Source of the DNA: G963662905 sp963676725
GTDB taxonomy: Bacteria > Bacteroidota > Bacteroidia > Bacteroidales > WRLA01
DNA: 64,000 nt
Assembly (NCBI GenBank): GCA_963676725.1
Contig: OY781463.1
Span: forward strand, 3,596,001 to 3,660,000
Reading direction: 5' to 3'
Shown here: piece by piece, positions 1-8,915 of the stretch
Position numbering within the stretch: the stretch's first letter is position 1
Layout of the letters: each line of letters starts with the position of its first letter
Notes under the pieces: generated by a model
Told to the model about the DNA's origin: nothing
What the model saw: only the letters and a program-made list of their open reading frames with translations
The model's database searches: none
Made by a program: the position numbers and the translations under genes

Positions 1-2
1 CT

Positions 3-197
3 GAATTCCAAAAGATAAACACCAAAGTACAGCATAATTTTATTGAAGATGTTTTTGATGCAGCTCAAGGTTTCTATTATACAAAACAGGGGGTGCATGA
101 CTTTATAAGGGTTTATACAAAGAAAGATTTTCCCGCAGATAAACTCAAGCAAATTCAGAAAATGTTTCTCGATGAAGCCAAACTTATTGGAAAATAG
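3..197 (+). CDS. 3' end of an unidentified gene
   Basis: An open frame runs in from the window edge and stops with TAG at 195-197, leaving the last 64 residues. The tail is hydrophilic and charged and ends KMFLDEAKLIGK, with no membrane segment or sorting tail visible. Too little is present to assign a family. It is the only plus-strand coding sequence before the 486 start, and the 288 bases after it hold no other gene. Confidence 0.6.
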   Translation, partial: EFQKINTKVQHNFIEDVFDAAQGFYYTKQGVHDFIRVYTKKDFPADKLKQIQKMFLDEAKLIGK

Positions 198-349
198 ATA
201 CTGTCGACTATAATTGAAGCAAAGCAGGTTATTGCTGCAAACTCCATCATTATCCACATTGATGCAAGATTCTACAGGACAGAAATAACTGATTAAAATA
301 ATTTTTACGCTCATTTTCTTCGATAACTACAATATGCGGGTTTTTTTCA

Positions 350-357
350 TACTTTTG
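350..357 (+). promoter_or_regulatory. possible -7 box of the outer-membrane barrel gene
   Basis: TACTTTTG matches the Bacteroidota -7 consensus TAnnTTTG. No clear TTG -33 element sits at the expected distance upstream and the leader to the start codon would be about 125 nt, so this is a weak call. The rest of 198-485 shows nothing else that I recognise. Confidence 0.3.
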
Positions 358-485
358 AATAAAACATTCCTGCTTATTTTATGATGAAGGCAATTTTATT
401 GGCCCTAATCTAAAAAACAAACAACTGTTTATTAAATAATTAGGATTTGTTTTTAGATGCCCCCTTAATCAATAAAAACTTCATC

Positions 486-1814
486 ATGCTGAAAAAAACA
501 ATCTGGATTCCCTTGATCATTCTGTTATCAGGAAGCCAATTATTTGCACAATTAACAATTAATGGTGAATCGCGAACAAGAGGATTCGCTAATTATGGTT
601 TTCAGCAATTGCCTGCGAAAGGCGATATGATTGGAAGTTATGTGGAGCAAAGAACCCGATTAAATTTTAGCTATAAGAAAGACAGCCTCGCCGAATTTTA
701 TTTTAGTCTGCAAGATGCACGGGTTTGGGGCGAATCACAAAATAGTAGGGATATTTTAACCGGTATCTATGAAGCTTGGGTAAAGTTCTATCTATCGAAG
801 AGCAAGAACAGCTCCCTTACAATAGGCAGGCAAAATGTAGGGTATGACAATGGTAGGGTAGTTTCTGATGGCGACTGGAATAATTGGGGCAATGCTTTCG
901 ATTTATTGCTCTTTGCCTATGAATTGCCGGAATATCATTTTTCCTTGAATTGGGGAAGCGGACTGAATAATCTTAGTGAAAATTATTTCCAGAACGAATC
1001 AAACTACAATGTAGATTATTATAAATACCTTTCATACATCTGGCTCAATAAAAAATTTAACGAGAACAAAACCAGCATCAGCCTGATGTTCTTGATGAAT
1101 GCAAGCCAAAAAGCAGATACGAAACAGGTCTTTGCCTCAGGAGACAGTACTATCAGTCACCCCAAAACCATCTATAGTTTTGCTACAATAGGAACATTTT
1201 ATTCGGTCAATTTATTCAAAAACTGGTTCTTAGAAGGCGATCTTTATTATCAAATCGGGAAAGACCGCTATGGCAAACAAATAGATGCGTGGTTCGCTTC
1301 TGCATTTTTATCCAAAAAAATCCATGAAAACTTAAATTTTGGCATCGGCTACCAGGCTAGTTCCGGCACAGATTGGTCGGATCCAAAGCACAGCAGCACA
1401 CATACCAACACCTTCAATTACAATATCTTTGGGATGGAAGGAAGCACTTTTTTTGGCGAACTGAACTATTTTAGCTCTCCCGAAAACTCAATGGACGCCG
1501 GGTTGCGTGATATTGCCGGAGGAATACAATATTACACAAGCCAAAAAACATCAATCACTGCTGATTTCCACATCCTTTCTCTCGACAAACCATATTTGCC
1601 GAATGGAAAAAAAATCGACTCCTATTTAGGAACAGAAATTGATTTGCATTTCGACTGGAACATTCATGAAGATCTGGATTTCGGCCTTTTATATGGGATA
1701 ATGTTTGCCTCAAACAGCCTTAAAAAACTGCAACCAACAACAAGTGCACCCTATAAAAATACAGGGCAGTTTTTCAGAGTTCAAATCGAGTATACACCTC
1801 AGATATACAAATAG
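486..1814 (+). CDS. Outer-membrane beta-barrel protein, alginate-export/porin-like
   Basis: A 442-residue protein with an N-terminal signal peptide (about residues 1-22, ending LFAQ). After it comes a long run of alternating polar/aromatic segments typical of a beta-barrel. Early segments (ESRTRGFANYG, QRTRLNFSYKKD, SLTIGRQNVGYDNGR) resemble alginate-export or phosphate-selective porin barrels of Bacteroidota. A frame extends upstream to 447, but ATG 486 places the signal peptide at the N terminus, so I chose it. The gene stands alone and converges on the sigma54 regulator, with only 12 bases between the stops. The substrate cannot be read from sequence. Confidence 0.65.
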   Translation: MLKKTIWIPLIILLSGSQLFAQLTINGESRTRGFANYGFQQLPAKGDMIGSYVEQRTRLNFSYKKDSLAEFYFSLQDARVWGESQNSRDILTGIYEAWVKFYLSKSKNSSLTIGRQNVGYDNGRVVSDGDWNNWGNAFDLLLFAYELPEYHFSLNWGSGLNNLSENYFQNESNYNVDYYKYLSYIWLNKKFNENKTSISLMFLMNASQKADTKQVFASGDSTISHPKTIYSFATIGTFYSVNLFKNWFLEGDLYYQIGKDRYGKQIDAWFASAFLSKKIHENLNFGIGYQASSGTDWSDPKHSSTHTNTFNYNIFGMEGSTFFGELNYFSSPENSMDAGLRDIAGGIQYYTSQKTSITADFHILSLDKPYLPNGKKIDSYLGTEIDLHFDWNIHEDLDFGLLYGIMFASNSLKKLQPTTSAPYKNTGQFFRVQIEYTPQIYK

Positions 1815-1826
1815 TAAACAAAAAGT

Positions 1827-2987
1827 CTATTTTAAAGGGCTTGCCAAACGTTCCACATCGCTAGCAGTAACCGGATTTGCGCTTAAAATTGCCAAACGTT
1901 CAATCACATTGCGTAATTCGCGTACATTTCCTGTCCATGGCAAAGCCTTGAGCGCCTCCAAAGCCTCATCGGAAAAATTTAAAGCAGCACGTCCCATATT
2001 TTCACAAACCATTTGCATAAAATGAGCAGCTAAGGCAGGAATATCCTCGGTGCGCTCGCTTAATGAGGGCACATGAATTAAGATTACCGAAAGGCGGTGG
2101 TACAAATCTTCACGAAAACGGCTATTCCCGATTTCTTCTTTCATGTTCTTATTCGTGGCCGCAATAATACGCACATCCACGGATATTTCCTTTTCGCCAC
2201 CAACTCGGGTAATTTTATTTTCCTGCAAAGCGCGTAATACTTTTGCCTGAGCCGATAGACTCATATCCCCAATTTCATCCAGAAAGAGAGTACCACCATT
2301 TGCCAGCTCAAAATCGCCCTTACGCTGCTTAATGGCCGAAGTAAAAGCCCCCTTTTCATGACCAAATAATTGGCTTTCAATCAACTCTGAAGGAATTGCA
2401 GCACAGTTTACCTCGATAAATGGCGCATGCGCACGATTACTTTTTTCATGCAACCAGCGCGCCACCAATTCTTTTCCTGTTCCATTTTCTCCTGTAATAA
2501 GCACCCGTGCTGTGGTTGGCGCCACCTTCTCAATCATATCCTGAATACTTATTAAAGCATCCGATTCTCCAACCATCTCATATGACTTGCTCACTTTTTT
2601 CTTTAACGCACGTGTTTCGGTAATTAATCGCGATTTATCGAGGGCATTGCGAATAGTGACTAGCAAACGATTCAAATCCAGCGGTTTGGCAATATAATCA
2701 TAAGCACCCTTTTTAAGGGCATCCACAGCCGTTTCTATAGTTCCATGTCCCGAAATCATTACAACAGGAGCATCTGTATATTGAAATAAATGATCGAGCA
2801 ATTCCAAACCATCCATTCCCGGCATTTTGATGTCGCATAAAATAACATCAAAAGCCTTTTCTTTGACAAGTTCAATGGCAGAAATCCCATCCTCAGCATC
2901 ATCCACCGCATATTTTTCATATTCCAGAATATCACGCAAGGTTCTGCGGATGCTGCGTTCATCATCAATTACCAGTATTCGGGTCAT
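1827..2987 (-). CDS. NtrC-family sigma54 response regulator lacking the C-terminal HTH
   Basis: This 386-residue protein has a receiver domain (residues 1-120; acidic pocket D8/D9, phospho-acceptor D52, conserved K101). A sigma54-interaction AAA+ domain follows: Walker A GENGTGKE at 166-173, Walker B region GGTLFLDEIGD at 230-240, and an arginine-finger region near RFREDLYHRLS. The GAFTGA loop that contacts sigma54 reads GAFTSA at 213-218. The protein stops at VERLASPLK, right after the AAA+ lid, so the Fis-type DNA-binding domain of a normal 440-470 residue NtrC protein is absent. The stop is clean, with no room for a missing exon before the convergent gene. It probably acts from solution or with a partner. 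No histidine kinase is adjacent. Confidence 0.9.
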   Translation of the reverse strand: MTRILVIDDERSIRRTLRDILEYEKYAVDDAEDGISAIELVKEKAFDVILCDIKMPGMDGLELLDHLFQYTDAPVVMISGHGTIETAVDALKKGAYDYIAKPLDLNRLLVTIRNALDKSRLITETRALKKKVSKSYEMVGESDALISIQDMIEKVAPTTARVLITGENGTGKELVARWLHEKSNRAHAPFIEVNCAAIPSELIESQLFGHEKGAFTSAIKQRKGDFELANGGTLFLDEIGDMSLSAQAKVLRALQENKITRVGGEKEISVDVRIIAATNKNMKEEIGNSRFREDLYHRLSVILIHVPSLSERTEDIPALAAHFMQMVCENMGRAALNFSDEALEALKALPWTGNVRELRNVIERLAILSANPVTASDVERLASPLK

Positions 2988-3148
2988 AGTTGTTGTTTTA
3001 AAAATCCAAAATTACGGATTTTCTGTGGGCCTTCCTTCATTAGAAAACAAACAGTTTTATCCTATTGAAATCAACAAACACAAATTCAGTCAGGAAATCC
3101 TTAAAAACCAACTTATATTTGCATAAAACTGTCATTTTATACAAAGCT

Positions 3149-5365
3149 ATGATGCATCCGCAAAAATCCATCACATCCATATTCCTATTACTGCTCATTA
3201 CATATTTTTGTAGTGCCCAAAAAGTTTTGCATAACAGCAATATCAAACCAATCATCAAAAACCTTAATGGAGAAGCACTAAAACTTCCATGGACAGGAGG
3301 TATGCATACTTGCATTATTCAGGGAATGGATCTAAATTTTGACAATACAGATGACCTTTTGGTTTTTGATAAAGCCGGAGACAGGATTTTACCCTTTATC
3401 TACACAAACGGATTCTGGCAATATGAAGAAGAAATTGCCAACAAATTCCCGCCTATAAAAGACTGGTTGCAATGCATTGATTATAATGGCGACGGGAAAA
3501 AAGACCTTTTCTGCTATACTATTGGGGGAATACAAGTTTGGAAAAACAATTCTCAAGGAGCACTTCGGTTTGAATTGGCCTCGCCCCTGCTCTACTCAAA
3601 ATATTATGCAGGCTTAGTCAATCTTTTTGCTTTGCCTTCCGATTTTCCTTCAATTGTTGATATTGATGGCGATGGCGATCTCGACATTCTAAATTTCTGG
3701 ACACTTGGCGTTTACATAGATTTGCATCAGAATATGAGCATGGAATTATATGGCCATGCCGATAGTTTAGTTTTTGTGCAAACAGAACATTGTTGGGGCA
3801 AATTCACCGAAAGTGAAGAAAGTAATATTCTTAGCCTTTCCGATCCGGATTGCCTTGACAATCAATTTTCAAAACAGCTAGCACATCTCGATAGGCATAG
3901 CGGCTCCAGTTGCCTGATACGTGATCTGAATAATGATGGACGAGCAGATTTGGTTCTGGGCGATCTTGATTTCCCCGGCCTCATCAAATTAATCAACGGG
4001 AATGAAAACATTGACGCATTAATGATAGAGCAACAGCACAATTTCCCAAAAGAATCGGAAGCTGTTAAACTACTTAGTTGCCCTTCTGCCATTATGCTCG
4101 ACACCGATCAAGACGGAATCGATGAACTTATTGCCACCCCATCAGATGAAGCTTGGTATAAAAACGAAAACCAAAACCATATCTGGCGTTACGAAAATAC
4201 CGGAAATAATGAAGAGCCAAACTTCCAACTTGCTGAAAAAGAATTTCTTGTAAGCGAAATGATTCAAAATGGCAGCAGCAGTTACCCTATTGTTTTTGAT
4301 TGGGATAAGGATGGTTTAAAGGATTTATTTATAAGTAATTATGGTATTATGGATTCCTCTTGGTATTCCTATGGATATCTATACAACCGCCATTCAAGCA
4401 CCATACAGTATTTTCAAAATACAGGCTCCGCTTATCAATTGATTAGCAAAAATTTTGGCAATATCTTCGCTATCCATCAAACCGCTTTATACCCTGCATT
4501 TTTTGATGAAGATCTAGATGGTGATTTCGATATAATTTGTGGAAACAAAGAAGGAAACCTATTATTTTTTAAAAATACTGGCAGCAATGAAGTGCCCCAA
4601 TTTGAATTGATTTCAGAAGATTATCAGCAATTGGACTGCGGCAGTTATTCCGCCCCACAACTTTTTGATTTTGATGAAGATGGCCTTTTGGATTTGTTGG
4701 TTGGCAATCAGGATGGGTTTATACGCTATTTCAGGAATACAGGAACAGCAGGTGCTCCAAACTTTCAATTAAGCAGCGAACGTCTTGGCAATGTGGAGAC
4801 AACAAACAGCAGCACGCCCTATTTTGGTCACTGCATCCCACATTTTTTCATAAATGATGCCGGCGAACGGCTTCTACTCTGCGGCAGCGCTTCCGGCAAA
4901 TTATTCCTGTATAATGATATTGGCACAAGCCCAGATGAGGCCTTCCATTTGATTAGCGATGATGCCGCAACAGGCAATCTAGGCGAATTCACTGCCCCTG
5001 CACTGCTTCAAAAAACTGATGATGAGCTGATGAAATTTGCGGTAGGAAATCTTGCAGGAGGCCTTTATTTACAAACATATACGCAGAGTTTAAACATCAA
5101 CACATCCGGCAATGAGAAAGCTCCGCTGTATATCTACCCAAATCCATGCAATGACTATTTGCGCATACATCTGAAAGAAGGCAACATACAAAACATCCAA
5201 TTATCTGATCTGAATGGGAAAATTTTAATTACCTTTGAAACGGATGCACAAAATATCAGTATACCAATGCGCACTTTTCCAAAAGGCATGTATTTCCTGA
5301 AAGTAGATTATCAACTTCCGGGAGAATATGTTCAAAGTACACATCAAAAAATATTGAAACAATGA
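3149..5365 (+). CDS. Secreted FG-GAP/VCBS repeat protein with T9SS sorting tail
   Basis: A 738-residue protein. ATG 3149 (or 3152) starts an evident signal peptide (SIFLLLLITYFCSAQ); the frame runs further up but that start would bury the signal. The body has repeated calcium-loop motifs such as DINGDGKKDL-like, DIDGDGDLDIL, DLNNDGRADLVLGD, DEDLDGDFDIICG and DFDEDGLLDLLVG, so it should fold as an FG-GAP/VCBS beta-propeller. The end (YPNPCNDYLRI, then KGMYFLKVDY) is a type A T9SS domain, which predicts export and surface attachment or release. Its stop overlaps the next start by four bases, so it is translationally coupled to the secreted protease. Confidence 0.85.
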   Translation: MMHPQKSITSIFLLLLITYFCSAQKVLHNSNIKPIIKNLNGEALKLPWTGGMHTCIIQGMDLNFDNTDDLLVFDKAGDRILPFIYTNGFWQYEEEIANKFPPIKDWLQCIDYNGDGKKDLFCYTIGGIQVWKNNSQGALRFELASPLLYSKYYAGLVNLFALPSDFPSIVDIDGDGDLDILNFWTLGVYIDLHQNMSMELYGHADSLVFVQTEHCWGKFTESEESNILSLSDPDCLDNQFSKQLAHLDRHSGSSCLIRDLNNDGRADLVLGDLDFPGLIKLINGNENIDALMIEQQHNFPKESEAVKLLSCPSAIMLDTDQDGIDELIATPSDEAWYKNENQNHIWRYENTGNNEEPNFQLAEKEFLVSEMIQNGSSSYPIVFDWDKDGLKDLFISNYGIMDSSWYSYGYLYNRHSSTIQYFQNTGSAYQLISKNFGNIFAIHQTALYPAFFDEDLDGDFDIICGNKEGNLLFFKNTGSNEVPQFELISEDYQQLDCGSYSAPQLFDFDEDGLLDLLVGNQDGFIRYFRNTGTAGAPNFQLSSERLGNVETTNSSTPYFGHCIPHFFINDAGERLLLCGSASGKLFLYNDIGTSPDEAFHLISDDAATGNLGEFTAPALLQKTDDELMKFAVGNLAGGLYLQTYTQSLNINTSGNEKAPLYIYPNPCNDYLRIHLKEGNIQNIQLSDLNGKILITFETDAQNISIPMRTFPKGMYFLKVDYQLPGEYVQSTHQKILKQ

Positions 5366-7815
5366 AAACAGCCCTAATAAGCCTACTGATTTGCACTTTT
5401 GCTATCACAAACCTTTTGGCGCAAAAAGCGCCACTGGGACGATCAGAAAGCAATCCTCTTTTTGAACAATACCTCCAAAAAAGCAAAAGCAAAACCTTGG
5501 ATGTTGAGTACATGAACGGCATCGAACTGGGTGCTATTCCACCACCATCCACGCTATATTATGGCAAAAAACAAAGCGCCGGAAGCCCCAAAAGTTTCGA
5601 CTCTTATTATGATCTGCGCGACCATGGATTGGTAACACCCGTAAAACCACAATCAAACAATGGCTGCTGGGCTTATGCATCTATTGGAAGTGTAGAATCG
5701 CGCTGGCTTAAATTAGGACTGGGAACTTGGGATCTCTCCGAAAACAATCTAAAATATTGTCACGGCTTTGTACCTGACCGCAGTTATTGGGGAAACCATT
5801 GGATGTCAACAGCCTATTTTTCGAGGCGTTCAGGCCCCCTTGCCGAAGCAGATGATCCATATCCGGGTGGCACAAGCATTCCGGGTGATTGTCCAACAGG
5901 AAAAACGCCCCTTGCTTATATTGATGCGGCCTATTATCTGCCAAACGATATGGATGTAATCAAACAAAGTGTGCTGGATTATGGAGCAATTTATACGATG
6001 ATGTATATCAGCAGCAGCTTTTTAAATACTAGCGATTATACCTATTTTTATAATGGAAGCCCACGTGTAAACCATGCTGTTGATATTGTAGGCTGGGACG
6101 ATAATAAATCTACAGCAGGAGGAACCGGGGCATGGATCTGCAAAAATAGCTATGGCCCAAACTGGGGACTGAACGGGTATTTTTATATTAGTTACAATGA
6201 CAGTTCCGTACTGGATTATAATGCAGTTTGGACAACACGCCTGGAGATGGATGAAAACACCAACATCTTGGGTTATGATGAATTAGGGCATTATTATAGC
6301 ATCACCTATGGTACAGAAACAGGAGCGGCATTATTGAAATATACAGCATCAGAAAAAATGCGCATTGAGAAACTGGGAACCTATGCAGTTGCAGCCAATG
6401 AAAGCATCCAAATGAATATTTATCAGAACTATGAAGGTGGAAACCTCAGCGGACTTTTGGCGACATTACCCCTTGTAAACTGCGAGTGGCCAGGATATTA
6501 TACACAGGATCTCACAAACCCCATTGCCATTGATGCCGAAAGCGAATTTTATATTAAAGTGGTCTATAATACACCCGGTTATACCTACCCGATTCCTTAT
6601 GAATGCTTTATTTCAGGCTATTCTGATCCTGTAATTGAAAATGGCGTTTGCTGGATCAGCGGCGATGGCACCGATGGCAGCTGGTATGCAGTTGGCGCAA
6701 GCAATCCAAGCTGGCAAATCGACCTCTGTGCGAAAGTATATACATCGACAATGCCTGCTCCCTATATTTTGCAGCAATCAGAAAATACCGTGGTGTGTAT
6801 GAACGACAGCACAGCATTAAATATCAGTGTTTTAGGAAACAACTACAGTCTTCAATGGCAAAAAAATCGCAGCGATATTTCAGGCGCAACAGACAGCATC
6901 CTAACATTTCCTCAGGCAAACCTCAGTGATACAGGTATTTATCGTTGTTTGGCGTTCACCGATTTTGACACAGTTTACAGCCGCGAAGTTATATTAGATG
7001 TTCTTGCAGCCCCCGAAGTTGAACTAAATTTCTATGCAGCAATTTGCGAAGAAGCAGAGCCAATTCTCTTAAAAGGCGGCATACCTGAAGGCGGAAATTA
7101 CTCAGGCACAGGCGTAAGCAATAATTTCTTCGATCCGAGTATTCCTGGTTCAGGAAATCAGCTGATCGTCTACGAATACAGCAACAATAAGGGGTGCAGT
7201 GATACCGCCCAGGCCTATCTGGAGGTATTGTCCACACCAACATCTTTTGTTTGTGGTAACAACCTCAGCGATCCCAGGGATGGAAAAAGCTATTCAACCA
7301 TTGAAATTGACGGCCAATGCTGGATGAAAGAAAACCTGAATTATGGCACACAAATCAATGGCGGAGCAAATCAGGCAAACAACGGCATTCCTGAAAAATA
7401 TTGCTATAACAACCAAAGCGATACCTGCACAAAATATGGCGCTCTTTATCAATGGGATGAAATAATGGCATGGCAAAATAATGAAGGCTGTACCGGCATT
7501 TGTCCTTGCGGCTGGCATATACCATCAAAACAAGAATGGGAAAGCCTCTTCCTGTCAATTGCAGACGGAAGCGCAACAGCAGGGGAACATCTAATTATTG
7601 ATGGCTATACCGGTTTTGACCTTTTCATGGGCGGAGCGGCTTTTGGTCGCAATAATTTCATCAGGAAAGGCCAATATACCGAGCTATGGACCAGTTCTGC
7701 AGCCGACGCAATTAAAGCTTATTCGATGCATTTTGGCCTAAGAAAGCCAAGTGCCAATGAGCGCAAAAGTGGTCACCAATCTTCCTTTTATCTGCGTTGC
7801 TTAAAAAACAATTAG
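5362..7815 (+). CDS. Secreted papain-like (C1) cysteine protease with Ig-like and FISUMP domains
   Basis: An 817-residue secreted protein with signal peptide 1-20. The protease domain (about 80-290) has the C1 set: Gln97 near the oxyanion hole, Cys102 in NNGCWAYAS, His238 in NHAVDIVGWDD and Asn262 in KNSYGPNWG. An Ig-like module follows (about 480-560) and then a FISUMP paralogous domain (about 635-815) with its marks GQCWMKENL, GWHIPS and a WTSS strand. Unlike its partner it lacks a T9SS tail, so the FISUMP domain forms the C terminus. The start overlaps the preceding stop (ATGA). It probably digests extracellular protein or matures the partner; the substrate is unknown. Confidence 0.85.
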   Translation: MKTALISLLICTFAITNLLAQKAPLGRSESNPLFEQYLQKSKSKTLDVEYMNGIELGAIPPPSTLYYGKKQSAGSPKSFDSYYDLRDHGLVTPVKPQSNNGCWAYASIGSVESRWLKLGLGTWDLSENNLKYCHGFVPDRSYWGNHWMSTAYFSRRSGPLAEADDPYPGGTSIPGDCPTGKTPLAYIDAAYYLPNDMDVIKQSVLDYGAIYTMMYISSSFLNTSDYTYFYNGSPRVNHAVDIVGWDDNKSTAGGTGAWICKNSYGPNWGLNGYFYISYNDSSVLDYNAVWTTRLEMDENTNILGYDELGHYYSITYGTETGAALLKYTASEKMRIEKLGTYAVAANESIQMNIYQNYEGGNLSGLLATLPLVNCEWPGYYTQDLTNPIAIDAESEFYIKVVYNTPGYTYPIPYECFISGYSDPVIENGVCWISGDGTDGSWYAVGASNPSWQIDLCAKVYTSTMPAPYILQQSENTVVCMNDSTALNISVLGNNYSLQWQKNRSDISGATDSILTFPQANLSDTGIYRCLAFTDFDTVYSREVILDVLAAPEVELNFYAAICEEAEPILLKGGIPEGGNYSGTGVSNNFFDPSIPGSGNQLIVYEYSNNKGCSDTAQAYLEVLSTPTSFVCGNNLSDPRDGKSYSTIEIDGQCWMKENLNYGTQINGGANQANNGIPEKYCYNNQSDTCTKYGALYQWDEIMAWQNNEGCTGICPCGWHIPSKQEWESLFLSIADGSATAGEHLIIDGYTGFDLFMGGAAFGRNNFIRKGQYTELWTSSAADAIKAYSMHFGLRKPSANERKSGHQSSFYLRCLKNN

Positions 7816-8093
7816 GCTTTTACTTTTATTTATCGATTATCTCTATTCGCAGAAATCTAACAATCAATGGTTTCTGCTCTCCACAGCATACATATAAACG
7901 AATACTTTTCTGAATAAGCACTTTGTTCCCATCTCCCGATTTTTCATTTTGGGCTTATCTCGCAGCTCTATACAAATTGTAAATACAGTTTCCATGCATC
8001 TTTAACCTACTGTTTAATAGCATATTATAAAAAACATTAAAACAGATTTAAACATTTTCATATTTAGGTGTTTTATTATTTAGAATCATTTCA

Positions 8094-8101
8094 TATATTT
8101 G
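8094..8101 (+). promoter_or_regulatory. -7 promoter element of the acyl-CoA locus
   Basis: TATATTTG fits the Bacteroidota -7 consensus exactly and lies 48 bases before the first gene of the catabolic locus. A T-rich stretch (GTTTTATTA) lies about 20 bases upstream but is not a clean TTTG. The remaining intergenic sequence 7816-8093 contains no open frame or strong hairpin that I can support. Confidence 0.5.
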
Positions 8102-8148
8102 TGGGTCATTCATATGTAGAAACCTGCAACTGACATTAAACCAATTAA

Positions 8149-8901
8149 ATGAAAGCATATAAACAACCAAAACACCAGCACAGCAAAGAAACTGACGCTC
8201 GTTTCACCATAGAATTTTTCCATCGCATTGTGATGCATCATGTATTCTGGTATACCGAAGCACAGAAAAAATTAGGCACCGAAAAGGCATTAATGTTGCT
8301 CAATGAAGTCTTCGCCACAAGTTTTGGCATACAGATGAAGCGCCTAGGAAAAACCCTTGGTTTTGAAATGGACAAGGATCAAATCCCATCCTTCATCAGC
8401 GAGCTGCCCCACGAGCAATTAGCAAAAGTCCGCGATGACCTTGCTGTAAACTGGCTTGCCAATGATGGCATTTGGTTTCAGGCCGTTGAGCAAAAAGAAG
8501 GCATGACCGCAGCCAAGCATTGTAATGATGAAGCCTGGCGACAATTCTCTCCGGTAGAAGCTTCAACCATAAAAAAAATGCTAAACCTGGGAGAAAAACC
8601 GGGGCTAAAAGGACTGATGGAAGCCTTAAAACACAGGCTTTATTGGCATATCAACGAGCAGTCGTTTCGGGAAATAACAGAAAACAGCTTTGTTTTTACG
8701 AACGATAACTGCCGGGTTCAATCTGCCCGTGAGCGCAAAAATATGGATCATTACCCCTGCAAATCAGCAGGAATTATTGAATACAGCAGCTTTGCTTCCA
8801 CGATTGATCCACGCATCAAAACGCAGGTTATTTTTTGCCCACCCGATACCGAGAAACGTGATTGGTATTGTGGTTGGAAATTCAGCATAAACGAATTATA
8901 G
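8149..8901 (+). CDS. DUF6125-like cytosolic protein next to icmF
   Basis: A 250-residue soluble protein with no signal peptide or membrane segment. It has a mostly helical N-terminal half (FHRIVMHHVFWYTEAQKKLG) and a cysteine-containing C-terminal half (CRVQSARERK, PCKSAG, CPPD, WYCGWKF). It resembles uncharacterised proteins grouped as DUF6125, but I recall this family only loosely. It is the first gene after the promoter and lies 14 bases upstream of the icmF start, so the two are almost certainly co-transcribed. Conserved cysteines and histidines would allow metal or cofactor binding. A chaperone or accessory role for the mutase is only a guess from position. Confidence 0.55.
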   Translation: MKAYKQPKHQHSKETDARFTIEFFHRIVMHHVFWYTEAQKKLGTEKALMLLNEVFATSFGIQMKRLGKTLGFEMDKDQIPSFISELPHEQLAKVRDDLAVNWLANDGIWFQAVEQKEGMTAAKHCNDEAWRQFSPVEASTIKKMLNLGEKPGLKGLMEALKHRLYWHINEQSFREITENSFVFTNDNCRVQSARERKNMDHYPCKSAGIIEYSSFASTIDPRIKTQVIFCPPDTEKRDWYCGWKFSINEL

Positions 8902-8915
8902 AAACATTAGGACAA

